Assembly: GCF_940670765.1 (NCBI RefSeq)
Contig: NZ_CALNVW010000035.1
Span: 1-64,000 of the forward strand
Direction: 5' to 3'
Source of the DNA: Streptomyces sp. A 4/2
GTDB taxonomy: Bacteria > Actinomycetota > Actinomycetes > Streptomycetales > Streptomycetaceae
Length of the DNA: 64,000 nucleotides
Under the pieces are notes generated by a model. It saw nothing but the letters and a program-made list of their open reading frames with translations, had not been told where the DNA came from and did no database searches. Numbering within the stretch: position 1 is the stretch's first letter; each line of letters starts with the position of its first letter. Positions 40,870 through 48,605 of the stretch are shown here, one piece after another. A program made the position numbers and the translations under genes.

Positions 40870-42125
40870 TGAGTTGCTCCTTCGGTCGCCGATTCCGTGG
40901 GACGGTCGCCCCACAGCAGGAAGACGGGGTTGGTGGACGCCAGGCGGGTCACGTCGCCGGGCAGCGGCGCCAGCCGCGAGGAGTGCAGGAGTACGCCGTC
41001 GGGCGCGTACCCGGCGGCGGTCAGTGCCTCCCGCACGGCGGGCACCCGGTCCAGCGCGGCCAGCGCCACCACCACGGTGCGGCGCGCACGCCGGGCGCAC
41101 GCCGTCACGACCGCGGGCAGATCACGGCCCCCGCCGCCGATGAACACACTGTCGGGGTCCGGGAGTCGGGACAGCACCGTCGGCGCGACCCCGTGCACCG
41201 CCCGCACGTCCACCTCGTGCAGGGCCGCGTTGGCCCGGATGCGCTGGATCCCGTCGAGGGTCTTCTCGACGGCGACCACCGCGGATCCCAGCCGCGCGCA
41301 CTCCACGGCCACCGACCCCGACCCAGCTCCGATGTCCCACACCAGATCACCCGGGCGCGGACCCAGCCTGGCCAGCGCCAGCGCCCGCACCTCGAACTTG
41401 GTGATCATCGAGTCGCGGTGCACGAAGTCGCCCTCGTCCAGGGCCCAGCGGGTGGGCGCCGCCCGGCCACCGGACACCGTCAGCTGCCGGGGCGGGAGCG
41501 CCCGTGCCCGGTCCACGCAGAGCACCACGCTCACCGCGTCCGGCCAGTCCCTGGCGGCGGCCTCCTCGGGCGACAGCCACGCGACGGACTCGGCAGCCGG
41601 GTCACCGAGCGCGGAGGCCACCACGAGCGTGCGCGGGACGCCGGTCCGGGCCAGCGCGGCCCCGATCTCGGCGGGCCCGGCCCCCGGACCGGTCAGCACG
41701 GCCGTCTTCGGGTGCGCCAGACACACGTTCACCGCGGTCCGAAGCTCACGGCCGTGCGCGCTGACCACCACCGCGTCGTCCCAGGGCAGCCCGATCCGCG
41801 CGAAGGCGACCGCGACGGACGGGGCGCCAGGGCGCACATCAAGACATTTCGACCCGAAGCGCTCCGCCAGCACCCGCACGATCCCGAAGAAACCGGGGTC
41901 GCCGGAGGCCAGCACCACCACCCGGGCCGCGGGATCCGTACGGTGCTCCGCCACCTGGTCCAGCGCGGGCGCGAGCGGCCCCAGCACCACCGACTCCACC
42001 CCGGGCGGCAGCCCGGCCGCGGCCAGATGGCGCCGGGCGCCGACGACGAGCGTGGCACCGGCCAGCGCCTCCCCGGTGCCGGGGCCCGGGGGTGCGCCGG
42101 TGCCCGTACCGATCACGGTGATCAC
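40866..42125 (-). CDS. cobL: Precorrin-6Y C5,15-methyltransferase (decarboxylating)
   Basis: A 419-residue two-domain enzyme. The N-terminal CbiE part (about 1-205) has VITVIGTGTGAPP and LASGDPGFFGIVRVL. The C-terminal CbiT part (about 225-405) has TKFEVRALALARLGPRPGD and DIGAGSGSVAVECARL, the SAM-binding loop. GTG 42125 overlaps the cobM stop by 4 nt; another GTG nine bases in is possible. It acts after the missing precorrin-6A reductase step (CobK is not in the window). Confidence 0.9.
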   Translation of the reverse strand: MITVIGTGTGAPPGPGTGEALAGATLVVGARRHLAAAGLPPGVESVVLGPLAPALDQVAEHRTDPAARVVVLASGDPGFFGIVRVLAERFGSKCLDVRPGAPSVAVAFARIGLPWDDAVVVSAHGRELRTAVNVCLAHPKTAVLTGPGAGPAEIGAALARTGVPRTLVVASALGDPAAESVAWLSPEEAAARDWPDAVSVVLCVDRARALPPRQLTVSGGRAAPTRWALDEGDFVHRDSMITKFEVRALALARLGPRPGDLVWDIGAGSGSVAVECARLGSAVVAVEKTLDGIQRIRANAALHEVDVRAVHGVAPTVLSRLPDPDSVFIGGGGRDLPAVVTACARRARRTVVVALAALDRVPAVREALTAAGYAPDGVLLHSSRLAPLPGDVTRLASTNPVFLLWGDRPTESATEGATQ

Positions 42126-42940
42126 GGCGTGGCACCCTGCGCGCGGAGAGACCTGCGCGCCGCCGGATCGGCCTTGCGGAAGCCGTGGAAGTGCCCCGGG
42201 TGGTAGAGGTGCGAGCGGGTGCCCGACGCGGAGAGGGCCGGGCCCACCAGGAACAGCGTGTGCTTCCAGAGCTTGTGCTCCTTGACCGTGGCCTCCAGCG
42301 TCTCGATGGTGCAGCGCAGCACCAGCTCCTCCGGCCACGTCGCCTGGTAGGCGATGACGACCGGCGTCGACGTCGGATACCCGCCCTCCAGCAGCTCGGC
42401 GGTCAGCTGCCCGGAACGCGCCGCGGACAGGAAGACGGCCATCGTCGTGCCGTGCCGGGCGAACTCCCGCACCTCCTCGCCCGCGGGCATCGGCGTCTTG
42501 CCGCCGCCCAGCCGGGTGAGGATCACCGACTGCGCGACCTCCGGGATCGTCAGCTCGCGCTGTACCAGCGCGGCGACGGCGGAGAAGGCGGAGACCCCGG
42601 GCACGATCTCGACGTCGAGCCCCAGGGCCGTGCACCGGTCGAGCTGCTCCTGGGTGCCGCCCCACAGGGCCGGGTCGCCGGAGTGGATACGGGCGACCTT
42701 CAGACCGTCCCGCACCGCCCGCTCGTACACCGCGACGACGTCCTCCAGCGACATCGTCGCCGAGTCCAGGATCTCCGCGCCCGCGCGGGCGTGTTCCAGG
42801 ACCTCGGCCTGCACCAGGCTCGCCGCCCAGATCACCACGTCGGCGTCGGCGATGGCCCGAGCGGCACGGAAGGTCAGCAGATCGGCGGCGCCGGGTCCGG
42901 CGCCGACGAAGGTCACCTTGCCGGGGGTGGCAGGGGCCAT
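42122..42940 (-). CDS. cobM: Precorrin-4 C11-methyltransferase
   Basis: A 272-residue SAM-dependent corrin methyltransferase. Seen: KVTFVGAGPGAADLLTFRA (about 8), VARIHSGDPALWGG (about 88) and VPGVSAFSAVAALVQREL (about 117). ATG 42940 follows GAGAGGA. It is the first gene of the distal cob group; only 82 bp separates it from the divergent ZIP transporter gene, so this group must have its own promoter there or rely on read-through from cobI. Confidence 0.9.
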   Translation of the reverse strand: MAPATPGKVTFVGAGPGAADLLTFRAARAIADADVVIWAASLVQAEVLEHARAGAEILDSATMSLEDVVAVYERAVRDGLKVARIHSGDPALWGGTQEQLDRCTALGLDVEIVPGVSAFSAVAALVQRELTIPEVAQSVILTRLGGGKTPMPAGEEVREFARHGTTMAVFLSAARSGQLTAELLEGGYPTSTPVVIAYQATWPEELVLRCTIETLEATVKEHKLWKHTLFLVGPALSASGTRSHLYHPGHFHGFRKADPAARRSLRAQGATP

Positions 42941-43022
42941 GGGATGGGGTCCTCTCGGATACGGGGTCACGGGATCACGCGTTGCCGCGCGGGATGGGGG
43001 TGCCATGGGCTAGCAAGGGCCC

Positions 43023-43745
43023 ATGGCGGTCTTCGTTGCGTTCGGAGCGTTCCTGATGACGCTGGTCGGCGGCTGGACCGCGCAGCGCGTCACCGACCGG
43101 CGCCATCTCGTGCTGGGCCTGGCCGGTGGGCTGATGCTCGGCGTGGTCGGGCTCGACCTGCTGCCCGAGGCGCTGCACGCGGCGGGCGGGGAGATCTTCG
43201 GGGTGCCCGCGGCGCTGCTGCTGTTCGTCGCGGGGTTCCTCGTCGCCCACCTGGTGGAGCGGCTGCTCGCGGTGCGCCAGGCCGCGCACGGGGCGGGCGA
43301 GGAGCGGGTGCCCCAGGTGGGACTCACGGCCGCGTCGGCGATGGTCGGGCACAGCCTGATGGACGGCGTCGCCATCGGCGCGGCCTTCCAGGTGGGCGAC
43401 GGCATGGGCGCGGCCGTGGCGATCGCCGTGGTCACCCACGACTTCGCCGACGGCTTCAACACGTACACCCTGACGAGCCTGTACGGGAACGCGCGCCGCA
43501 AGGCGGTCGCCATGCTCGTCGCGGACGCGCTGGCCCCCGTCGTGGGCGCCGCCTCCACCCTGCTGTTCACCCTTCCGGAGCAACCGCTCGGCTGCTATCT
43601 CGGCTTCTTCGGCGGCGTACTGCTCTATCTCGCCGCCGCCGAGATCCTCCCCGAGGCGCACCACGACCACCCGGCCCGCTCCACGCTGCTGTTCACCGTC
43701 GCGGGAGTGGCCTTCATCTGGCTGGTGGTGGGCGTCGCCGGCTGA
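43023..43745 (+). CDS. ZIP-family metal transporter
   Basis: A 240-residue membrane protein with seven or eight helices. The two metal-site helices are GHSLMDGVAIGAAFQVGDG (about 109) and VVTHDFADGFNTYTL (about 140). It faces the opposite way to the surrounding cob genes. Import of divalent metal, possibly cobalt for the corrin ring, is inferred from place; zinc or iron transport is equally compatible with the family. It is convergent with cobI (14-bp gap). Confidence 0.83.
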   Translation: MAVFVAFGAFLMTLVGGWTAQRVTDRRHLVLGLAGGLMLGVVGLDLLPEALHAAGGEIFGVPAALLLFVAGFLVAHLVERLLAVRQAAHGAGEERVPQVGLTAASAMVGHSLMDGVAIGAAFQVGDGMGAAVAIAVVTHDFADGFNTYTLTSLYGNARRKAVAMLVADALAPVVGAASTLLFTLPEQPLGCYLGFFGGVLLYLAAAEILPEAHHDHPARSTLLFTVAGVAFIWLVVGVAG

Positions 43746-43759
43746 GCCCGGACGGGGTG

Positions 43760-44485
43760 TCACAGCTTGCCGCCCCGCACACCGTCACGCCGGGCGGGCG
43801 CGATGAGGGTGGAGAGGTACGGCAGGGCGTCCCCGGCGCCGAGTTCGCTCGCGGGCCGGATCGATTCCCCGGGCAGCCCGAGCGCCGAACCCCACACCGC
43901 GTCCTCGGTCCGTCCGGACTCCCGCAGCGCGGTCGCCACCTCGGCTGCCAGCCGCCCGAACTTGTACGCCACGACCGTCCCCGGTCCCTCCAGCGCCTCC
44001 TTGAGCACAGCGGCCCCGGCGGTCACCGGGACCAGCGTCAGCGGCTCCGTGCCCTCGGTGAGGACGGCCCCGCTGCGCGCGGCCAGATCCTGCATGGCGG
44101 TGATCCCGGGCACCGTCTCGACGACCAGCCCCGGCACGGCGACGGTCTGCGCGAGGTAGGTGAACGTCGAGTACACATTGGGGTCGCCGATCGTCGCGAA
44201 GGCGACCGTCCCGTGCGCGGCGAGCAGCTCGGCGACCCGCTGCCCCGCGGCGTCCCAGGCGGCCTCGCGGCGCCCCCGGTCGGTGCGCTCGTTGAGCGCG
44301 AACACGACCCGTACGACCTTGTCCGCGCCGACGTAGTGCAGCACGGTGGCCTCGGCGCGGCCCCGCTCACCCGTGTCCATCACCGGGACGACGACGACAT
44401 CGGCCTCCCGCAGGGCGCGGACTCCCTTGACGGTCACCAGTTCCGGATCGCCGGGTCCGACCCCGACCCCGATCAGCTTGCTCAT
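43760..44485 (-). CDS. cobI: Precorrin-2 C20-methyltransferase
   Basis: A 241-residue SAM-dependent methyltransferase with KLIGVGVGPGDPELVTVKGVRAL at the N-terminus, FATIGDPNVYSTFTYL (about 95) and VETVPGITAMQDLAAR (about 119), as in CobI/CbiL. ATG 44485 has GGAGAGG upstream and overlaps the cobB stop by 4 nt. It is the last gene of the riboswitch-led group. Confidence 0.9.
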   Translation of the reverse strand: MSKLIGVGVGPGDPELVTVKGVRALREADVVVVPVMDTGERGRAEATVLHYVGADKVVRVVFALNERTDRGRREAAWDAAGQRVAELLAAHGTVAFATIGDPNVYSTFTYLAQTVAVPGLVVETVPGITAMQDLAARSGAVLTEGTEPLTLVPVTAGAAVLKEALEGPGTVVAYKFGRLAAEVATALRESGRTEDAVWGSALGLPGESIRPASELGAGDALPYLSTLIAPARRDGVRGGKL

Positions 44486-45849
44486 TCCGTGCACCTCTCC
44501 GTGAATCTCCGGGCGATGGTGGGCTGCGCCGCCCAGTGCGTGTGCAGATAGCTCGCGTGCACACCCCGCTGTACGAACCCCTCGACGCGGCGCTCCGGCT
44601 GGTGCACACCCCAGGCGGGCGAAGCACCGGCGCCCGGCTCCAGCACCGTGCGGTGGAACTCGTGGCCGCGCAGCCGGGTCCCGGCCCGCGCGAGCGAACT
44701 GTCCGAGACGGCCACCGCGTCGCGGTAGCCGAGCGTGAGCTTCTCCGACATACGCGCCTCCGCGTCCAGCACCCCGCACATCGGCCGTCCGTCCAGAGAG
44801 CGCGCGAGATACAGCAGCCCGGCGCACTCGGCGGCCACGGGCGCGCCGGAGCGCGCCAGCTCGGACACGGCCCTGCGGAGCGGCTCGTTGGCGGACAGCT
44901 CGGGGGCGTACACCTCGGGGAAGCCCCCGCCGATGACCAGCCCGCGGGTGCCCTCCGGGAGCCGCTCGTCGTGCAGCGGGTCGAAGGGGACGACCTCCGC
45001 GCCCGCCGCGGTGAGGAGCTCCGCGTGCTCGGCGTACGAGAACGTGAAGGCGGACCCACCGGCGACGGCGACCACCGGGCGGGCCCGGCCCACGGGCCCG
45101 GCCGACGCCCGCGGCTCCCCGAGGGCGCCCACCGGGTCCCACGCGTCCGCGACCGGCGACGGCGCACTGCGCGCCAGCGCCAGCAGCGCCTCCAGGTCGC
45201 ACCCCGCACGCACCTGCGCGGCCAGCGCGGCGACCGCGGCCACCGCATCGGGCCGCCGCTCCGCGACCGGGACCAGCCCCAGGTGGCGGGACGGCGTCTC
45301 CACCTGCCCGGCGCGCCGCAGGGCACCGAGCACCGGTACCCCCGACTCGTCCAGCGCCTCCCGCAGCATCGCCTCGTGCCGCGCCGAGCCCACCTTGTTG
45401 AGGATCACCCCGCCGATGCGCACCTCCGGGTCCCAGGAGGCGAAGCCGTGCACCAGCGCGGCCACCGACCGCGACTGCGACGACGCGTCCACGACCAGCA
45501 CCACCGGTGCCCGCAGCACCTTCGCGACCTGGGCCGTCGACGCCAGTTCACCCTGCCCGGCGGCGCCGTCGTACAGCCCCATCACGCCTTCGACCACGGC
45601 GAGATCCGCGCCCGCCGCGCCGTGCGCGAAGAGCGGCGCGATCAGCTCCGTACCGCAGAGGTACGCGTCGAGATTGCGGCCCGGACGCCCGGTGGCGAGC
45701 GCGTGGTACCCCGGGTCGATGTAGTCCGGCCCGGCCTTGTGCGGCGACACCACGAGCCCACGCTCCGCGAACGCGGCCATCAGCCCCGTGGCGACCGTGG
45801 TCTTGCCGCTGCCCGAAGCGGGCGCCGCGATGACGATTCTTGCTACCAC
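44482..45849 (-). CDS. cobB: Cobyrinate/hydrogenobyrinate a,c-diamide synthase
   Basis: A 455-residue glutamine amidotransferase. The N-terminal ATPase has IAAPASGSGKTTVATGL (about 7, P-loop) and VEGVMGLYDGA (about 87). The C-terminal class I GATase has the catalytic Cys in AAECAGLLYLARSLDG (about 340) and a late His region. GTG 45849 overlaps the cobO stop by 7 bp. It amidates the a and c side chains. Confidence 0.9.
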   Translation of the reverse strand: MVARIVIAAPASGSGKTTVATGLMAAFAERGLVVSPHKAGPDYIDPGYHALATGRPGRNLDAYLCGTELIAPLFAHGAAGADLAVVEGVMGLYDGAAGQGELASTAQVAKVLRAPVVLVVDASSQSRSVAALVHGFASWDPEVRIGGVILNKVGSARHEAMLREALDESGVPVLGALRRAGQVETPSRHLGLVPVAERRPDAVAAVAALAAQVRAGCDLEALLALARSAPSPVADAWDPVGALGEPRASAGPVGRARPVVAVAGGSAFTFSYAEHAELLTAAGAEVVPFDPLHDERLPEGTRGLVIGGGFPEVYAPELSANEPLRRAVSELARSGAPVAAECAGLLYLARSLDGRPMCGVLDAEARMSEKLTLGYRDAVAVSDSSLARAGTRLRGHEFHRTVLEPGAGASPAWGVHQPERRVEGFVQRGVHASYLHTHWAAQPTIARRFTERCTE

Positions 45850-46439
45850 TCGATGCCCCGCTGGCCCTTCTGCCCCGCGTCCATCGGATGCTTGACCTTG
45901 GACATGTCGGTGACCAGATCGGCGAACCCGACCAGTGCTTCGGGGGCGTTGCGCCCGGTGATCACGACGTGCTGGGTCCCCGGCCGGTCACGCAGCACGG
46001 AGACCACCTCGTCGGTGTCCACCCAGCCCCAGTGCATGGGGTACGCGAACTCGTCCAGCACGTACAGCTGGTACGTCTCCGCGGCCAGATCGCGCTTGAC
46101 CTGCTCCCAGCCCTCCCGGGCCGCTTCCTCGCTGTCCTCGATGGACCGCTGGACCCAGGACCAGCCCTCGCCCATCTTGTGCCAGGCGACCGTCCCGCCC
46201 TCGCCGCTGGCACCGAGCACCCGCAGCGCGCGCTCCTCGCCGACCTTCCACTTCGCCGACTTCACGAACTGGAAGACCCCGATCGGCCAGCCCTGATTCC
46301 AGCCGCGCAGCGCGAGCCCGAAGGCCGCGGTCGACTTCCCCTTGCCCACACCCGTGTGCACCACGGTCAGCGGCCGGTTGCGCCGCTGCCGGGTGGTGAG
46401 CCCGTCGTCGGGCACCGTGGTCGGCTGTCCCTGCGGCAT
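45843..46439 (-). CDS. cobO: Cob(I)yrinic acid a,c-diamide adenosyltransferase
   Basis: A 198-residue CobA/CobO-type ATP:corrinoid adenosyltransferase. The P-loop is VHTGVGKGKSTAAFGLALR (about 27). QVKRDLAAETYQLYVLDEFAYPM and HVVITGRNAPEALVGFADLVTDM are characteristic. Its ATG shares one base with the chelatase stop (TAATG). Confidence 0.93.
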   Translation of the reverse strand: MPQGQPTTVPDDGLTTRQRRNRPLTVVHTGVGKGKSTAAFGLALRGWNQGWPIGVFQFVKSAKWKVGEERALRVLGASGEGGTVAWHKMGEGWSWVQRSIEDSEEAAREGWEQVKRDLAAETYQLYVLDEFAYPMHWGWVDTDEVVSVLRDRPGTQHVVITGRNAPEALVGFADLVTDMSKVKHPMDAGQKGQRGIEW

Positions 46440-48475
46440 TACGCGGCACTCCTCGAACTGGTCTGTACGTCCTTCACGAGCCCGGCGATGCTCTCGGCCC
46501 GCAACTCGTCCAACGTCACGGCGCTGCCGCCGAGATGACGTGCGAGATCCCCGGCGAGCCCCAGCCGTACCGGACCCGACTCGCAGTCCACGACGACGGA
46601 CGCGATACCCGTCGCCTCGTGCAGCCGTGCGGCACGGGCGGCCAGCGCCACCGGCTCGGGTCCGCCGGTGGCGCGCCCGTCCGTGACGACCACCAGCAGC
46701 GGCCGGCGCGAGGGATCCCGCATCCGCTCCACCCGCAGGACGTCATGGGCCTTGAGCAGCCCGGCGGCCACCGGGGTCCGGCCCCCGGTCGGCAGCGTCT
46801 CCAGGCGGGCCGCCGCCGCGTCCACGGACGACGTGGGCGGCAGCGCGACGTCGGCCTCCTTGCCGCGGAAGGTCACCAGCCCCACCTTGTCCCGCCGCTG
46901 GTAGGCGTCGAGCAGCAGCGAGAGCACCGCGCCCTTCACCGCGCTCATCCGCTGCCGGGCGGCCATCGACCCGGAGGCGTCCACCACGAACAGCACGAGG
47001 TTCCCCTCCCGCCCCTCCCGCGTGGCCTGCCGCAGATCGTCCCGGCGCAGCACCAGCCCGCGGCCGGACCGCCCACGGGCCCGCTGGTGCGGCGCGGCGG
47101 CCTGCACCGTCGCCGCCAGGTGCAGCTTGGTGAGCGCCCCTTGAGGCCGCCGGGCCCCGGTCGTCCTGCCGTGCTCGGTCCGCGCCCGGGACCGGCGCCC
47201 GGCCGCGCCCTCGCCCAGTCCGGGCACGCTCAGCATCTTCGTACGGAACGGCTCGGCGGCGCCCACGGGCTGCTGCTCACCGCCACCGGAGGACTGCGCC
47301 CGTCCCGGTTCCTGCTCCCGGTCCTGCCCCTGTCCCTGCTCGGGCACGGACGGTGCGGACGTGTCGCCCGACTCGCCCTCCGGCTGCGGCGGCGTGCCGG
47401 GCCCGTCGCCCTGCGGGGGCCGGCCGCCGCCACCGGGGCCGTCCGGGTCCGGATCGCCGTCCTCGCCGCTGTTCTGCTCCAGCGTGTCGTCGAGCTTGTC
47501 CTCGTCCAGCCCCGGCGCGTCGAAGGGATTGCGCCGCCGCCGGTGGGGGAGCGCGAGCAGGGCGGCCTGCCGTACGTCCTCGGCCAGGACATCCGTCCGG
47601 CCCGCCCAGGCGGCCAGCGCGGTGGCCGTCCGCGCCATCACGATGTCCGCGCGCATCCCGTCGACCTCGAACGCCGCACAGGTGGCCGCGATCTGCCGCA
47701 ACGCCCCGTCCCCGAGGCGCACTTCGGGCAGCAGCGCACGCGCGGCCGTGATCCGAGCCCGCAACGCGCCCTCCTCGTCGGCCCACCGGGCGGCGAACCC
47801 GGCCGGGTCGTCGTCGTACGCGAGCCGCCGTCGCACCACCTCGACCCGCAGATCGGTCTCACGGGAGGCCGCGACCTCCACGGTCAGCCCGAACCGGTCG
47901 AGCAACTGAGGCCGCAGTTCGCCCTCTTCGGGGTTCATCGTCCCGACGAGCAGGAACCGCGCGGCATGCCGTACGGACACTCCCTCGCGCTCGACGTACG
48001 AGGCGCCCATCGCGGCGGCGTCCAGCAGGAGGTCGACCAGGTGGTCGTGGAGGAGATTGACCTCGTCCACGTACAGGATCCCGCGGTGCGCGTCGGCGAG
48101 CAGCCCCGGCTCGAAGGCCTTCACGCCCTCGGCGAGCGCCCGCTCGATGTCGAGGGCGCCGACGAGCCGGTCCTCGGACGCGCCGACGGGCAGCTCCACG
48201 GTCCGCGCGGCCCGCGACACGCCGGGCCCGGTCTCGTGCGGGCCGTCCGGGCACGCCGGATCGGGCGACGCCGGGTCGCAGGAGAACCGGCACCCGGGGA
48301 CGACGGACACCTCCGGCACGAGCGCGGCCAGCGCGCGCACGGCGGTGGACTTCGCGGTGCCCTTCTCGCCGCGCACCAGCACCCCGCCGACGGCGGGGGA
48401 GACGGCGTTGAGCAACAGCCCGAGCCGCAGATCGTCCTGTCCGACGATGGCGGTGAAGGGGTACGGCGTACTCAC
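46439..48475 (-). CDS. Fused AAA+/VWA chelatase subunit (ChlI-ChlD type, probable cobaltochelatase partner)
   Basis: A 678-residue protein. The AAA+ part has VLVRGEKGTAKSTAVRAL (Walker A, about 34), ILYVDEVNLLHDHLVDLLLDAAA (Walker B, about 137) and VGTMNPEEGELRPQLLDRFGL (about 180). A Pro/Gly/Glu/Gln-rich linker spans about 330-420. The VWA domain has the MIDAS motif VDASGSMAAR (about 498). GTG 48475 has AAGGAGG upstream. It probably supplies the ATPase role of CobS/CobT for the adjacent CobN; homologues are often called magnesium chelatases. Confidence 0.88.
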   Translation of the reverse strand: MSTPYPFTAIVGQDDLRLGLLLNAVSPAVGGVLVRGEKGTAKSTAVRALAALVPEVSVVPGCRFSCDPASPDPACPDGPHETGPGVSRAARTVELPVGASEDRLVGALDIERALAEGVKAFEPGLLADAHRGILYVDEVNLLHDHLVDLLLDAAAMGASYVEREGVSVRHAARFLLVGTMNPEEGELRPQLLDRFGLTVEVAASRETDLRVEVVRRRLAYDDDPAGFAARWADEEGALRARITAARALLPEVRLGDGALRQIAATCAAFEVDGMRADIVMARTATALAAWAGRTDVLAEDVRQAALLALPHRRRRNPFDAPGLDEDKLDDTLEQNSGEDGDPDPDGPGGGGRPPQGDGPGTPPQPEGESGDTSAPSVPEQGQGQDREQEPGRAQSSGGGEQQPVGAAEPFRTKMLSVPGLGEGAAGRRSRARTEHGRTTGARRPQGALTKLHLAATVQAAAPHQRARGRSGRGLVLRRDDLRQATREGREGNLVLFVVDASGSMAARQRMSAVKGAVLSLLLDAYQRRDKVGLVTFRGKEADVALPPTSSVDAAAARLETLPTGGRTPVAAGLLKAHDVLRVERMRDPSRRPLLVVVTDGRATGGPEPVALAARAARLHEATGIASVVVDCESGPVRLGLAGDLARHLGGSAVTLDELRAESIAGLVKDVQTSSRSAA

Positions 48476-48509
48476 AAGACCTCCTTGACGAGGGAGCAAC
48501 CAAGCCCCT

Positions 48510-48555
48510 CCGGCGATTGAGGAGCGGGGTCCGGGGCGGAGCCCCGGTTCAGGGA
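48510..48555. repeat. Streptomyces extragenic repeat with GC hairpin between cobN and the chelatase gene
   Basis: AAGCCCCTCCGGCGATTGAG leads into a perfect CCGGGGC-GGA-GCCCCGG hairpin (48531-48547). This resembles the sequence (AGCCCGTCCGGCG-TTGAGG, then CCGGGGCGGAGCCCC) that I recall as widely dispersed between Streptomyces genes. Confidence 0.6.
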
Positions 48556-48605
48556 AGGGGCGGGCCGGGGGAGAACGCCCGCCGCGGGCGCCACGCGACG
48601 CCCGC

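Noticed and set aside
46535..48520. A 661-codon plus-strand frame opposite the chelatase gene
   Set aside because: It is rich in Arg, His, Gly and Val with no motif; it is a shadow of the real minus-strand gene.
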